Positions 25,575-35,045 of a stretch of DNA of 64,000 bases are shown piece after piece. This DNA is from Bhargavaea cecembensis (GTDB lineage: Bacteria > Bacillota > Bacilli > Bacillales_A > Planococcaceae). Each line of letters begins with the position of its first letter. The first letter of the stretch is position 1. The stretch covers positions 1,895,478 through 1,959,477 of the forward strand of contig NZ_LN651373.1 in NCBI RefSeq assembly GCF_000826125.2, read 5' to 3'. Both the position numbers and the translations under genes were made by a program. The notes beneath the pieces were generated by a model. It had not been told where the DNA came from, searched no databases, and worked only from the letters and a program-made list of their open reading frames with translations.

Positions 25575-26624
25575 ATGGGGAAAAATGAATTTCTGGGGGA
25601 ACTGCAGCGGCTGCTTGCAGCATTGCCGGAAGAAGAGCAGGCTGATATTCTGACGGACCTGGATGAGTATTTCGAAGAAGGTGCGCGTGAAGGAAAAGAC
25701 GAGCGGGAGATCTCCTCTTCTCTCGGCTCTCCCGAAGAAATTGCAAAGGATATCCTTTCGGCCTATCCGGAATACACAGAGACGGGGTCCCGGCCTGCAG
25801 AGATGGATTCCCGGTACGAAGTGATCCGGTTGCAGGACAGCCGATTCAATGGAGTCTTCGCCGAGATCGCCGCGGGAGAACTGAAACTCATATCTTCGGA
25901 AGATGAAGTGACCCGCATTGAGCTGATCGGCGAGCGGAGCGGTCTGCACTTTGATGCGAGCATCAAAGAGGATCGGCTGGTCATCGTTTTAAAAGGAGAC
26001 AGAAGCCTGACGAGCTGGTTCCGCCGCGCGGTTACCCGCCCGTTCCGGACCGTCGTCCACTTGCCGAAGCGGATGTATGACGAGATCCGAATCCGCTCGA
26101 AAAACGGAACGGTTTCCGCGGAGCAAACGCTCGCCCGAACATTTTTCTCCGACAGCGGAAACGGGCGCATCAGAGTCCGGGAGTGCGCTTTCAGGAATTT
26201 GACGGCACGGACAGACAACGGGCGGATCGAGATCTCAAAGGCCGAGTCGGAAACCATTTTATGCAAGACGGACAACGGACGGATTGAACTGGCAAATGTG
26301 CGTGCCGGCCGGACGACCGCCGAGACGGACAACGGACGGATCACTCTCTCGGACGTGGAGGGGGACCTGTCCGCCGAGACCGATAACGGACGGATCGAGC
26401 TGAACACCGTCCACATTGACCGCAATATCCATCTCAAGACCGACAACGGAAGCATCACGGTCCAGACAAAAAAACTTCCGGAAGATGCACACATCCAAGT
26501 CCGCTCGTCCACCGGAAAGCCGGATATTTTCGGAAACCCGGGACCAGAAAAAGCCTACGGGTCCGGTACTCACACTGTCCGGCTTGAGTCGGACAACGGA
26601 AAGATTGCACTCAGGAAAATTTAA
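25575..26624 (+). CDS. DUF1700 + DUF4097 beta-repeat protein
   Basis: The protein has 349 residues and no transmembrane helix. Residues ~1-65 form the HAAS/DUF1700-like helical module (MGKNEFLGELQRLLAALPEE, LGSPEEIAKDIL). The rest is a DUF4097 beta-solenoid with the hexapeptide TDNGRI or close variants repeated at least seven times at 18-21-residue spacing. Related LiaG/YvlB-type proteins belong to cell-envelope stress operons; the precise role is unknown. It is coupled to the PadR gene three bases upstream. Confidence 0.88.
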   Translation: MGKNEFLGELQRLLAALPEEEQADILTDLDEYFEEGAREGKDEREISSSLGSPEEIAKDILSAYPEYTETGSRPAEMDSRYEVIRLQDSRFNGVFAEIAAGELKLISSEDEVTRIELIGERSGLHFDASIKEDRLVIVLKGDRSLTSWFRRAVTRPFRTVVHLPKRMYDEIRIRSKNGTVSAEQTLARTFFSDSGNGRIRVRECAFRNLTARTDNGRIEISKAESETILCKTDNGRIELANVRAGRTTAETDNGRITLSDVEGDLSAETDNGRIELNTVHIDRNIHLKTDNGSITVQTKKLPEDAHIQVRSSTGKPDIFGNPGPEKAYGSGTHTVRLESDNGKIALRKI

Positions 26625-26626
26625 AA

Positions 26627-26661
26627 AGAAGGCCGGCTCCTCTGACGGGGCCGGCCTTCTT
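26627..26661. terminator. Bidirectional terminator between DUF4097 and dUTPase genes
   Basis: AGAAGGCCGGC / GCCGGCCTTCT arms with A/T tracts on both sides. Confidence 0.85.
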
Positions 26662-26663
26662 CG

Positions 26664-27149
26664 TCAATATCCGTGTTGTTGGCGATTGTGGTTTTCCTCA
26701 TTTTTCGACTCGTAGGCTGCCATGATGGCATCTGTCGAGAATCCAAGCTTCGCTGCAATCGCGCGGTAGCAGATCCAGATCTCACGGTAGGAATCCAGAT
26801 CCGGCGCTTCCGCAAATTCGAGGATCTTCCGCTGCGTCCGGATGAACAGAGATGTCAGCTCACCGTCCAGCTCCCCTTCCGGCCACTCGCCGAGACCGTC
26901 GAGCCCCCTCAGGATGCCGAGGGACAGGAGAAAATGGATGGAGTCCACATATTCCTCAAGAAGCACATCCTCTTCTGAAGGGCCTTTCCTGCTCCAGAAT
27001 TTAAAGCAGCGCGTTTCATTGGCCAGCTCGGCCAGTTCGACGGTGAGGGCGAGCACTTTTTCTTCGAAGACATCGCCCTTGATCCCGTTGTTTTCTTCGA
27101 TATACCGGTCCAGTTCGCGCTGCATGTCGAACAGTTTTTGAAGTTTCAC
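26664..27149 (-). CDS. Dimeric all-alpha dUTP diphosphatase
   Basis: This 161-residue protein starts at GTG 27149, following a GGGGG stretch; the longer frame has no better site. The all-alpha NTP-pyrophosphatase fold shows its metal motif EKVLALTVELAELANETRCFKFWS (an ExxE helix) and EEYVDSIHFLLSLG (ExxxD). It hydrolyses dUTP to dUMP, keeping uracil out of DNA and feeding thymidylate synthesis. It is divergent from ysdB. Confidence 0.88.
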   Translation of the reverse strand: MKLQKLFDMQRELDRYIEENNGIKGDVFEEKVLALTVELAELANETRCFKFWSRKGPSEEDVLLEEYVDSIHFLLSLGILRGLDGLGEWPEGELDGELTSLFIRTQRKILEFAEAPDLDSYREIWICYRAIAAKLGFSTDAIMAAYESKNEENHNRQQHGY

Positions 27150-27180
27150 CGCAAAACCCCCAAAATTTTTATCGATATCT

Positions 27181-27206
27181 TGAAACCAAATGGCCCCCCG
27201 CCCGTA
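27181..27206 (+). promoter_or_regulatory. Sigma-W promoter of ysdB
   Basis: TGAAAC (27181-27186), exactly 16 bp, CGTA (27203-27206) is a perfect match to the ECF sigma-W consensus, 36 bp ahead of ysdB. Confidence 0.85.
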
Positions 27207-27242
27207 TAGAAGGAGAACAAGTATGTGCAAGGGGGCATCGTC

Positions 27243-27635
27243 ATGGCTTTGATCATCCGTGTGGCCGTCATCGCGCTCATCATTTATTTATTTTATCGGG
27301 GGGTCCGCTACCTGACCGACCCGAAACGGAAACTCGATGACGCGTACGAGCAGGAACGGTATTACTTTTATGATGACGTAAAAAATGTGCGGAAGAATTT
27401 CTTCATCACATACAAAGGCGCCCTGTTTGAAGGTGAAAAGTATCTCGGCACGACGACCGAGGCATTTGAAGTCGTTTCGATCTTTGTCTGGGTCAAGGAT
27501 GAAACGAAGCTGCAAGGCTTCACCCGGGACGATTTCCTGTTCCTTGAAAGCGAAATCCGGATGAATTATCCGGATGCCGAAATCAACTGGAAAAACCCGA
27601 TTGAACAACTGATGAAACACGGCGGGACCGCCTGA
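27243..27635 (+). CDS. ysdB: YsdB, sigma-W regulon protein
   Basis: This 130-residue protein equals the B. subtilis YsdB length. ATG 27243 follows AAGGGGG. One N-terminal transmembrane helix (MALIIRVAVIALIIYLFYRG) anchors a cytosolic domain with KNFFITYKGALFEGEKYLGT and EVVSIFVWVKD. The gene lies beside ysdA-rplT-rpmI-infC as in B. subtilis, and the perfect sigma-W promoter confirms membership of the envelope-stress regulon. Molecular role is unknown. Confidence 0.93.
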   Translation: MALIIRVAVIALIIYLFYRGVRYLTDPKRKLDDAYEQERYYFYDDVKNVRKNFFITYKGALFEGEKYLGTTTEAFEVVSIFVWVKDETKLQGFTRDDFLFLESEIRMNYPDAEINWKNPIEQLMKHGGTA

Positions 27636-27652
27636 ACAGGGTCCCGCCTTTT
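27621..27652. terminator. Terminator between ysdB and ysdA
   Basis: GGCGGGACC / GGTCCCGCC arms; the ysdB stop lies in the loop. Confidence 0.75.
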
Positions 27653-27924
27653 CATATGCCTGCCGTTCCGAGCCAGATGCAGACTGCCGCGTCGATCAAT
27701 GCGAGCATGAGAAACCCGACCCTGAACGACGTATGCCGGGTTTTATGCCGGAACAGCTGCATGCCCAGATACATACCGATGCCGCCCCCGAACAGGGCGA
27801 TTGTCCACAGTGTCCGCTCCGGGATCCGCCATCCCCCCTGCCGGGCGCGCCGTTTGTCGAATCCCATCATGAACAGTCCATAGACCGACATGATCACGAT
27901 CCAGGCGATGAGTACGTTTTCCAT
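27652..27924 (-). CDS. ysdA: DUF1294 membrane protein YsdA
   Basis: This 90-residue protein has three hydrophobic segments (VLIAWIVIMSVYGLFMMGFD, ERTLWTIALFGGGIGMYLGM, VGFLMLALIDAAVCIW). The DUF1294 signature FDKRRAR...RIPERTLW is complete. ATG 27924 follows AAGGAGCGGGCC. Its position after rplT matches B. subtilis. Function unknown. Confidence 0.9.
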   Translation of the reverse strand: MENVLIAWIVIMSVYGLFMMGFDKRRARQGGWRIPERTLWTIALFGGGIGMYLGMQLFRHKTRHTSFRVGFLMLALIDAAVCIWLGTAGI

Positions 27925-27972
27925 GGCCCGCTCCTTTCACCCTGCACGGCACTGTGCAGGTCCCGGAATATG

Positions 27973-28009
27973 AAAAAAGAGCCGGCGATGCATGCCGCCG
28001 GCTCTTTTT
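27973..28009 (-). terminator. Terminator of the infC-rpmI-rplT operon
   Basis: AAAAAGAGCCGGC / GCCGGCTCTTTTT perfect arms directly after the rplT stop. Confidence 0.9.
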
Positions 28010-28015
28010 CATGAA

Positions 28016-28375
28016 TTAGTTGTTGACTGCTTTTTTCGCAGCGTCCGCAAGTTGTGCGAATGCCTTCTCGTCCGTTACGGCGAGGTCGGCAAGCATTTTG
28101 CGGTTGACGTCGATGCCGGCTACTTTGAGGCCGTGCATGAGACGGCTGTAGGAAAGGCCGTTGATGCGGGCAGCCGCGTTGATGCGCGCGATCCACAGTT
28201 TGCGGAAGTCGCGTTTTTTCTGGCGACGGTCACGGTATGCGTATTGCAGGGACTTCATGACCTGTTGGTTAGCTGTTTTGTAGAGTGTATGTTTGGAACC
28301 GTAGTAGCCTTTTGCAAGTTTAAGAACTCGATTACGACGCTTGCGCGTCACTGTACCGCCTTTTACGCGTGGCAT
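28016..28375 (-). CDS. rplT: 50S ribosomal protein L20
   Basis: This 119-residue protein begins [20 protein letters not shown] and contains [20 protein letters not shown], both hallmarks of L20. It binds 23S rRNA early in assembly and, in Bacillus, represses its own operon by binding the infC leader. Third gene of infC-rpmI-rplT, with a strong terminator behind. Confidence 0.98.
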   Translation of the reverse strand: MPRVKGGTVTRKRRNRVLKLAKGYYGSKHTLYKTANQQVMKSLQYAYRDRRQKKRDFRKLWIARINAAARINGLSYSRLMHGLKVAGIDVNRKMLADLAVTDEKAFAQLADAAKKAVNN

Positions 28376-28418
28376 TGGTTTTCCCTCCTGGTGTTTCGAT
28401 GTGTGTGTTGGTTCGGAA

Positions 28419-28619
28419 TTACTTCATGTATGTGAGCATGGATTTGATGCGCTTGAAGTCGCCTTTGGAGACGAGCGTCGATTTGCGCAGGTGGCGCTTC
28501 TGCTTCGTCGATTTGTTGGCGAACAAGTGGCTTGTGTATGCACGGCCGCGCTTCAGTTTGCCGGAACCTGTGCGCTTGAAGCGTTTTGCGGAACCGCGGT
28601 GTGTTTTCATTTTTGGCAT
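28419..28619 (-). CDS. rpmI: 50S ribosomal protein L35
   Basis: This 66-residue protein starts at ATG 28619 ([20 protein letters not shown]) with AGGATTGGGAGGATC upstream; the longer open frame is an artefact of extension into infC. The basic composition and the [20 protein letters not shown] tail are typical. Second gene of the operon, 28 bp after infC. Confidence 0.97.
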   Translation of the reverse strand: MPKMKTHRGSAKRFKRTGSGKLKRGRAYTSHLFANKSTKQKRHLRKSTLVSKGDFKRIKSMLTYMK

Positions 28620-28647
28620 TTCGTGATCCTCCCAATCCTTTGCAGGT

Positions 28648-29175
28648 TTATTTCTTCTCGTTGATCGGCGCCATCTGAAGGAACATGCTGCGGCCTTCCA
28701 TCTTCGGACGCTGTTCGACCGTCCCGACTTCCTTGCATTCCTCTGCAAAGCGTTCGAGGACACGCTGGCCGATCTCCTTGTGGGTGATCGCCCGGCCCCG
28801 GAAACGGATGGACGCTTTCACCTTGTCCCCGTGTTCAAGGAACTTGATGGCGTTGCGGAGCTTGGTCTGGAAGTCATGCTCGTCGATCGACGGGCTCAGG
28901 CGGACTTCCTTGATATTGATGACTTTCTGGTTTTTGCGCGCTTCGCGTTCTTTCTTCTGCTGCTCGAATTTGAACTTCCCATAGTCCATGATCCGGGCTA
29001 CAGGCGGTTTCGCATTCGGTGCGACGAGGACCAGGTCCAAATTGGCACGTGCAGCAATCTCAAGCGCTTCGTTCCGCGTTTTGATGCCCAGCTGATCACC
29101 GTTGTGATCGATGATGCGGAGCTCCCGGGAGCGGATGCCCTCGTTAACAAATTTGTCTCGGTTGTCTCTGCTAAT
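28648..29175 (-). CDS. infC: Translation initiation factor IF-3 with AUU start
   Basis: The protein has 175 residues: the N-domain [20 protein letters not shown], a basic linker ([20 protein letters not shown]) and a C-domain. The start is read as ATT at 29175, nine bases behind GGAGG. No ATG/GTG/TTG exists at that distance, and infC genes are known for AUU starts used in IF-3 autoregulation. The first gene of the operon is preceded by an L20-type leader. Confidence 0.95.
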   Translation of the reverse strand: MSRDNRDKFVNEGIRSRELRIIDHNGDQLGIKTRNEALEIAARANLDLVLVAPNAKPPVARIMDYGKFKFEQQKKEREARKNQKVINIKEVRLSPSIDEHDFQTKLRNAIKFLEHGDKVKASIRFRGRAITHKEIGQRVLERFAEECKEVGTVEQRPKMEGRSMFLQMAPINEKK

Positions 29176-29259
29176 CGTAAGCCACCTCCGTGTAGTGTAT
29201 CGCGAATACATGGTTTGGGTAGGCCCGCCGGGGATCTCTCCCTCCGTGGCCAATCCGAA

Positions 29260-29410
29260 TAAGAAAACGGGTGGACATCGAAGATGTCCACCCGCTTATG
29301 TGACCGTGCGAAGCCAGCACGGAACGTCACAATGGTGCAAACCTGCCAACAGCCGAAGCGTCGATCAGGTGAGAAGCGGGCGGCTTCTTCTTCTACCACA
29401 AACAGTATTC
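29260..29410 (-). promoter_or_regulatory. L20-type autoregulatory leader of infC
   Basis: Reading the minus strand, a long hairpin (TGTGAC...GTCACA, around 29300-29333) is followed by the terminator stem CGGGTGGACATC / GATGTCCACCCG (29268-29294) and TTTTCTT. The upstream GCCGCCCGCTT (29380 region) can pair with AAGCGGGTGG and break the terminator. Position and layout match the Bacillus L20 leader, where L20 binding favours termination. Confidence 0.7.
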
Positions 29411-29480
29411 CTTAACCTTACTTACTTTATCATATGCATCGAGGTCCTGTCAATGACTGATTCAGATTTTGAGAATGGCG

Positions 29481-29580
29481 TTGATTTCCGCTGCAGGCGG
29501 ACACCTTCCGCTCCACTCAGCCTCGCTCAAAGGTGATTGATTGGAGTGAAGGACACGAGACACCTGCGGGAACAGCATGA
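29481..29580. repeat. Short copy of a dispersed Bacillales palindromic element
   Basis: The left part TTGATTTCCGCTGCAGGCGG and right part ATTGGAGTGAAGG...GAGACACCTGCGGGAACAGC resemble the two ends of an intergenic repeat that I recall from many Bacillales genomes. The copy is internally shortened. It abuts the thrS stop codon. Confidence 0.5.
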
Positions 29581-31518
29581 TCAGTTCTTCGAGTCAACGA
29601 CTTCTTTGAGCCGGGCGATGAAGTCGCCGAGCGGCATGCTTTCGGATTTCTGTTCGCCGTATTTCCGGACGTTGACTTCGCCGGCTTCCGCTTCTTTGTC
29701 GCCGAGGACAAGCATATACGGGATTTTCTGCGTCTGGGCTTCCCGGATCTTGTAGCCAAGCTTTTCGTCGCGATTGTCAACGTCGACGCGGAAGCCCTCG
29801 GCAAGAAGAGCTTCCCGGACCGATTCCGCGTAGTCATGATGCACATCAGGCGAGACCGGGATGACTTCCACCTGGACAGGTGCCAGCCATGCCGGGAAGG
29901 CGCCTTTGTATTCTTCGATCAGGAATGCGACGAAGCGCTCCATCGTCGAGACGACGCCGCGGTGGATGACGACCGGGCGGTGCTGCTTGCCGTCTTTGCC
30001 GATGTATGTCAGGTCGAATCGTTCCGGCAGGAGGAAGTCGAGCTGCACGGTCGACAGCGTCTCTTCCTTGCCGATGGCCGTCTTCACCTGGACATCGAGC
30101 TTCGGACCGTAGAACGCCGCTTCCCCGTCCGCTTCGTAGTAATCGAGGCCGAGGTCATCCATCGCTTCCTTCAGCATGCTCTGCGCCTTGTTCCACATTT
30201 CATCGTCGTCGAAGTACTTTTCCTTGTCTTCCGGATCCCGGTAGGACAGGCGGAACGAGTAATCTGTCAGCTTGAAGTCTTTATAGACATCGATGATGAG
30301 CTCGACGACTTTCTTGAATTCGTCCTTGATCTGATCCGGGCGGACGAAGATGTGGGCGTCGTTGAGCGTCATGCCGCGCACCCGCTGAAGGCCGGAGAGC
30401 GCACCGGACATTTCGTACCGGTGCATCGTTCCGAGTTCCGCAATGCGAAGCGGCAGGTCGCGGTACGAGTGGATGCCATTTTTGTACACCATCATGTGAT
30501 GCGGGCAGTTCATCGGACGGAGGACGAGCTCCTCATTGTCCATCTGCATCGGCGGGAACATGCTGTCCTGGTAGTGATCCCAGTGGCCGGATGTTTTGTA
30601 CAGCTCGACGTTCGCCATGACCGGCGTATAGACGTGGTCATAGCCGAGCTTCTCTTCTTTGTCGACGATGTAGCGCTCGACGATGCGGCGGATGGTCGCG
30701 CCTTTCGGCAGCCAGAGCGGAAGCCCCTGTCCGACGAGCAGGTTGTTCATGAACAGGTCAAGCTCTTTCCCGATCTTCCGGTGGTCGCGCTCTTTCGCTT
30801 CTTCAAGAAGGCGGAGGTGCTCTTGCAGTTCTTCTTTTTTAAAGAACGCAGTCCCGTAGATCCGCTGGAGCATCTTGTTGTCCGAGTTGCCGCGCCAGTA
30901 GGCACCCGCGATGCTGAGCAGCTTGAATTCACGGATCTTGCCGGTCGACGGCAGATGGACGCCCCGGCACAGGTCGAAGAACTCGCCCTGATAGTAGATG
31001 GTGACTTTTTCGCCTTCGGGAATCGCATCGAGAAGCTCAAGCTTGTACTCGTCGCCGATTTCCTCGTAGATTTTCCGGGCTTCTTCGCGCGTGACTTCTT
31101 TGCGCGTGATTTCCAGATTTTCGTTGACGATCTTTTTCATTTCCTTTTCGATTTCGGGAAGGTCTTCGGCCGTGATCGGTTCCGGCGAATCAAAGTCATA
31201 ATAGAACCCGTTTTCGATGACCGGGCCGATGCCTAGCTTGACTCCCTTGAACAGCCGCTTAACCGCCTGTGCCAGCACGTGAGCTGTCGTGTGGCGGAGA
31301 ATCTCGAGTGCTTCCGGAGCCTCCGGCGTGATGATTTCAATATCCCCGCCTTCTTCGATCGGCGTGCGGAAATCGATGAGGCGGCCGTTGATCTTTCCGG
31401 CGAGCGCCTTCTTTCTGAGGCCCGGGCTGATCGACTGTGCGACTTCTTCCGTCGTCGTGCCGGAAGGAAACTCCTTGATCGCGCCGTCCGGGAATTTCAG
31501 ATTGATGTTCTCTGCCAT
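29581..31518 (-). CDS. thrS: Threonine--tRNA ligase
   Basis: This 645-residue class II synthetase starts at ATG 31518 after GAAAGGAGAGGGACAGC. Domains in order: TGS ([20 protein letters not shown]), the editing domain with [15 protein letters not shown], and the catalytic core with motif 2 [20 protein letters not shown] and LNDAHIFVR. The anticodon domain starts at [13 protein letters not shown]. The zinc site Cys is in RPMNCPHHM. The long open frame upstream of the start is T-box leader, not protein. Confidence 0.98.
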   Translation of the reverse strand: MAENINLKFPDGAIKEFPSGTTTEEVAQSISPGLRKKALAGKINGRLIDFRTPIEEGGDIEIITPEAPEALEILRHTTAHVLAQAVKRLFKGVKLGIGPVIENGFYYDFDSPEPITAEDLPEIEKEMKKIVNENLEITRKEVTREEARKIYEEIGDEYKLELLDAIPEGEKVTIYYQGEFFDLCRGVHLPSTGKIREFKLLSIAGAYWRGNSDNKMLQRIYGTAFFKKEELQEHLRLLEEAKERDHRKIGKELDLFMNNLLVGQGLPLWLPKGATIRRIVERYIVDKEEKLGYDHVYTPVMANVELYKTSGHWDHYQDSMFPPMQMDNEELVLRPMNCPHHMMVYKNGIHSYRDLPLRIAELGTMHRYEMSGALSGLQRVRGMTLNDAHIFVRPDQIKDEFKKVVELIIDVYKDFKLTDYSFRLSYRDPEDKEKYFDDDEMWNKAQSMLKEAMDDLGLDYYEADGEAAFYGPKLDVQVKTAIGKEETLSTVQLDFLLPERFDLTYIGKDGKQHRPVVIHRGVVSTMERFVAFLIEEYKGAFPAWLAPVQVEVIPVSPDVHHDYAESVREALLAEGFRVDVDNRDEKLGYKIREAQTQKIPYMLVLGDKEAEAGEVNVRKYGEQKSESMPLGDFIARLKEVVDSKN

Positions 31519-31545
31519 GCTGTCCCTCTCCTTTCGTTTTTGAAC

Positions 31546-31816
31546 GCAAAAAAGACCCGTCCCCCCAAAAGGGGCGAGTCGTCTGCTCGCGGTTCCACCC
31601 TTCTTCCATCCGGATCTTGAAGTCCGGACGAAGCTCTGCATCGGATAACGGTCCGGTGGCCGGCCCGGGCTATCCCGGATACCGGGAGTCACGCGGGCTG
31701 CTCTGGGGTGGTCAATCCGGTTCCGTGCCATCGGGGCTTTCAGCCTGGGGCCCCGCTCTCTGTCTGGCCGGATCATCCGGAATGTTGTCCCCGTCCAAGC
31801 ATTTGGAAGAAGTATT
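31546..31816 (-). promoter_or_regulatory. T-box riboswitch of thrS
   Basis: The T-box sequence AGGGTGGAACCGCG is read on the minus strand near 31595-31610. It is followed by the terminator (GACTCGCCCC / GGGGGGACGGGTC, then TTTTTT) at 31546-31580. The upstream part can fold into a long stem I. Uncharged tRNA-Thr would prevent termination. Confidence 0.93.
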
Positions 31817-31822
31817 GAACTG

Positions 31823-31851
31823 AGTATAATCAATTCCGCAAAATATTGCAA
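31823..31851 (-). promoter_or_regulatory. Promoter of thrS
   Basis: On the minus strand TTGCAA (31846-31851), 17 bp, TATACT (31823-31828), just upstream of the T-box. Confidence 0.75.
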
Positions 31852-31872
31852 CAGCCGGCAGGCATTTGCCTC

Positions 31873-32820
31873 CTACGCCTTTTCCCGGCGGTTCTGCCCG
31901 TCGAGCTTTACGGGGAGCGTCATCGAGCGGATGCGTTCCATGATCCGGCCGGCCTTGACGACTTCCTTGTCGCCCCGCTGTGTATAGGCCAGATGGTTCT
32001 CGAGCTGCTTGTAGTCGAAGTTTGACGTGAAGAATGTCGGAAGCTGCTCGGACATCCGGTGATGGAGGATCGTGGCGAGCACTTCATCCCTCGTCCAGGC
32101 GGTGAGCGTCTCGGCGCCGATGTCATCGAGCATGAGCACCGGAGCCTGCTTCACGTAGCCGATCTTCTCATCAAGCGACTGGTCCTGGATCGACTGCTTC
32201 AGTTCGCGGAGGAATTCGGGCACAAAGACGAGGACAGACGGGATATGCCGGTTCGCCAGCTCTCCCGCCACTGCGCCGAGAAGATATGATTTGCCCGTCC
32301 CGAACGGTCCGTGGATATACAGTCCCCTTGAAGGAAGTTCTCGGGTGCGGTCATATTGGTCGAGGAACTCCACGATCTTTTCGACCGCTTCCAGCCGGCT
32401 GTTTTCAGCGGTGATTTCGACGTCCTTGATCTCGATCCCGAGCATTTCCTTCGGCATATGCATGCTCCGGATCATCGAGGACACTTTCCTGCGTTCCGTC
32501 TCCTGGGCCTTTTTCCGGCACATGACATAGTCCACGCCGATGGCGCCCCGTTCGATAACGAGTTTCGGTTCGTATCCTTTTACCACGTTGATGCACTCTC
32601 CCACACCCGGGCACCGGGAGCAGTCATGTGACTGCGTGGCATACTCGTACAATTTATTCATCCCGAGGTCCACCATCCGCTTGTCCACTTCCCCTGCATG
32701 TTCCTCCAGGAAAGCCTGGACACCCGGATGCTCGAGGACTTCCGAACGGATGGAGTCGTACCGCTCGGCAAATTTAGGTGCGTTGACCACCCGTTTCAGC
32801 GTTTGCTTGATTGGTTCCAC
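31873..32820 (-). CDS. dnaI: Primosomal protein DnaI (helicase loader)
   Basis: This 315-residue AAA+ ATPase loads the replicative helicase DnaC onto DNA. The N-terminal zinc-binding region holds CSRCPGVGEC and a downstream Cys in VMCRKK. Walker A is GPFGTGKSYLL, Walker B VLMLDDIGAE, and sensor 1 FFTSNFD. It lies one base behind dnaB, the B. subtilis arrangement. The ytxC gene that normally separates dnaI from thrS is absent. Confidence 0.96.
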   Translation of the reverse strand: MEPIKQTLKRVVNAPKFAERYDSIRSEVLEHPGVQAFLEEHAGEVDKRMVDLGMNKLYEYATQSHDCSRCPGVGECINVVKGYEPKLVIERGAIGVDYVMCRKKAQETERRKVSSMIRSMHMPKEMLGIEIKDVEITAENSRLEAVEKIVEFLDQYDRTRELPSRGLYIHGPFGTGKSYLLGAVAGELANRHIPSVLVFVPEFLRELKQSIQDQSLDEKIGYVKQAPVLMLDDIGAETLTAWTRDEVLATILHHRMSEQLPTFFTSNFDYKQLENHLAYTQRGDKEVVKAGRIMERIRSMTLPVKLDGQNRREKA

Positions 32821-32821
32821 T

Positions 32822-34189
32822 TCAATTCACACCGCCCTTCGTCATGCCGAATTTCTCCATGAGGCGAAGCCTTCGCGCCTCGTTGTCCGGATTTTTATCC
32901 GCTTCCTCCTGCGGCTGTTCCGGCTGGTCGTCTTTCTTGTAAAACCAGTCCGGGACGCTTTCTGTTTTGCCCGTGCGCTTCCGGTTGCCGGCAGGCTTTC
33001 CGCCTTCCTGCTTCCAGTCCATGTACTTATCATGTTCGGTGCGCGCAAGCTCCAGTGCTTCTTTGGCCGTGGACACTTTTTTGGCCATCCAATGCGAGGC
33101 GATCCGCTCCACGTAGTTGTTGGTGAGCTTGCCGTCATTGCGCAGCAGGACATATTGGAGTAGCACATTGACCACGCCGGACGGCAGACCGTGTTCCAGA
33201 ACGAGCTTCTGCGCAAGCCGGACGTCCACCTGCATCGGCTCCCGCCCTCGGTTGATGTCCCGCAGCATATCCACGGGCGGGACTGTTTCCAGATAGGCTG
33301 CGAGTTGATCTTCCTTGGAGCCCGTCTCTTCGGTCTGCGGTTTCTGCCGCTCTCCGTTGAGGACCGGTTCCACAAGGGGAGGATTCTTCGATTTGGACAG
33401 CTTGTAATAGTCGGAGGCCCCCCGCTTCAGTCGGTCCTCCGTCAAATTGCCGTCCCCGTCAATCGCGAGCAGCACGACCTGCTGCATCTCGAGGGGCGAG
33501 AGAGAGTAGAGGAAAGCGAGCCTGGCGATCATGTCCCGAACCGCGGGCGTGAAGGCCTTCCTCGGCACAAGATGGGCCGAGAGCCCTTCCATGAACAAAG
33601 AGAAATCAAATTGATGACCGTCGAATGCAAGCCGATCCGGCCGGCTGTTTTGTTCATATGTATGAGGGTCTTCCGCTTCTTGCGTTCCGGCAGCGGCGGA
33701 TCGATACACCTCCAGGAACGACCGGGACACATCCTCATAACCGTCCGGCAGCGGGCTTGCCATGAAGCGCTGTCTGAGCCGCTTGTAGGCCGGCGCCCCG
33801 ACTTTTCCGAACAGGAAGACCGAGAGGATCGGATCATGGAAGAAAGTTTCCGGATCGAGCGGCGGCTGGAGTTCGTAGATGAAGGAGCGGTCGTCCCCTT
33901 CCAGCTTGCGGTAAGTCTTGAGAAGGCCGATTCCCTCGAGTGACAGCCTCGCCGGGAAAAGCCGGCCGATCGGCATGTCCAGCACATTCAGAAGGTGGTA
34001 ATGGTTCGATTCCGTCCCTCCTTCCCGCTCCGCCTCCCCCCACAGGGAGAAGAAGACCGCCATGGCCTCGTGACCGACAAGCGGCTGGTAAAGCGCAGTG
34101 AGGATCTGGCGGTCATAGTCCGTAAACGGATAAGGAAGCCGGACGCAATACGCATCCGACGGCTGAAGTTCTTTATAGAGCGAGTTCAT
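32822..34189 (-). CDS. dnaB: Replication initiation and membrane attachment protein DnaB
   Basis: This 455-residue Gram-positive DnaB is the primosome scaffold, not the helicase. It opens MNSLYKELQPSDAYCVRLPY and has two DnaB/DnaD-type domains: VRLPYPFTDYDRQILTALYQ at the N-terminus, and LPSGVVNVLLQYVLL...NNYVERIASHWMAKKV near residues 340-390. A charged tail follows. It acts with DnaD and DnaI at oriC and at restart. It is 27 bp behind nrdR. Confidence 0.95.
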   Translation of the reverse strand: MNSLYKELQPSDAYCVRLPYPFTDYDRQILTALYQPLVGHEAMAVFFSLWGEAEREGGTESNHYHLLNVLDMPIGRLFPARLSLEGIGLLKTYRKLEGDDRSFIYELQPPLDPETFFHDPILSVFLFGKVGAPAYKRLRQRFMASPLPDGYEDVSRSFLEVYRSAAAGTQEAEDPHTYEQNSRPDRLAFDGHQFDFSLFMEGLSAHLVPRKAFTPAVRDMIARLAFLYSLSPLEMQQVVLLAIDGDGNLTEDRLKRGASDYYKLSKSKNPPLVEPVLNGERQKPQTEETGSKEDQLAAYLETVPPVDMLRDINRGREPMQVDVRLAQKLVLEHGLPSGVVNVLLQYVLLRNDGKLTNNYVERIASHWMAKKVSTAKEALELARTEHDKYMDWKQEGGKPAGNRKRTGKTESVPDWFYKKDDQPEQPQEEADKNPDNEARRLRLMEKFGMTKGGVN

Positions 34190-34216
34190 GTTGACATCCT
34201 TTCATTCCGTAGGCGG

Positions 34217-34681
34217 TCAGCGGTCTTCACCTTTTTCCAGGAGGTCTTTCAGTTCCTCGATGAATACGTTGATATCCTTGAACTGGCGGTAAACGGAGGC
34301 GAACCGGACGTAGGCGACGTCATCGATATCCGCCAGGCGTTCCATCACCATCTCCCCGACCCCTTCGGATTTCACTTCTGCGTTGCCCTGGCTGCGGAGT
34401 TCCTTCTCGATCGAGAAGACGATCCCTTCGAGGACATCAAGGGGCACCGGCCGTTTTTCACAAGCCCGGATCAGTCCCCGGAGCACTTTCTCCCGGCTGA
34501 ATTCTTCGCGCGAGCCGTCTTTTTTTACGACAATGAGCGGCATTTCTTCGACTTTTTCAAATGTGGTGAAGCGGAATCCGCATTCCTCACATTCTCTGCG
34601 GCGCCGGATCGCCTTGCTTTCGTCCACCGGCCGGGAATCGACGACACGCGTCCCGTTATGCTGACAAGCCGGACACTTCAT
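34217..34681 (-). CDS. nrdR: Transcriptional repressor NrdR
   Basis: This 154-residue protein begins [20 protein letters not shown]. The zinc ribbon uses Cys3, Cys6, Cys31 and Cys34 ([13 protein letters not shown]). The ATP-cone domain follows ([22 protein letters not shown]). NrdR senses ATP/dATP and represses ribonucleotide reductase genes, none of which are in this window. First gene of nrdR-dnaB-dnaI. Confidence 0.97.
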   Translation of the reverse strand: MKCPACQHNGTRVVDSRPVDESKAIRRRRECEECGFRFTTFEKVEEMPLIVVKKDGSREEFSREKVLRGLIRACEKRPVPLDVLEGIVFSIEKELRSQGNAEVKSEGVGEMVMERLADIDDVAYVRFASVYRQFKDINVFIEELKDLLEKGEDR

Positions 34682-35045
34682 CGTGATCCCTGCTTTCCGA
34701 TTATGGTGTTTCTATTATAGCAGACATCCGGCGCGGCTGGAACGGGTTCCGGTTTAGTCTTCCGTCCGAGAGGGGCGGATAGAAGCGACAGGCACAAGGC
34801 AAGGCTGTGCAGCGGCGTTACTTGCCGCGGAGCAGCGGGGACTTTTGCCTGATTTCCGCTCCAGGCGTACAGAGTGTTTTCGGAGGCGCGGTTCCTCGTA
34901 CGTTTGTTTCCAAAGGCGCGGTGGGCAGTTTCAAAGGCGCGTACACAGTTTTTAGAGGCGCAATTATTCATCCCCCGGCCAATCAAAAAAGCAGAAACCC
35001 GGAGGTCCCTGCGAAGCGGTGCACTGTTTTTTTATAATCAATCAC
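34682..35045. other. Non-coding interval between speD and nrdR
   Basis: No gene found. It includes TGATTTCCGCTCCAGGCG (34852-34869), similar to one end of the dispersed element at 29481, merging into a 21-bp repeat array. Confidence 0.6.
34863..34961. repeat. 21-bp repeat array with AGGCGCG core, five units
   Basis: AGGCG(C/T) recurs at 34863, 34884, 34914, 34935 and 34956: spacings 21, 30, 21, 21. Units share GTACA/GTACG and AGTTT. One unit carries a 9-bp insertion. Confidence 0.75.

Noticed and set aside
31519..31851. 111-codon N-terminal extension of thrS
   Set aside because: The segment is the T-box leader; the true start has a strong ribosome site at 31518.
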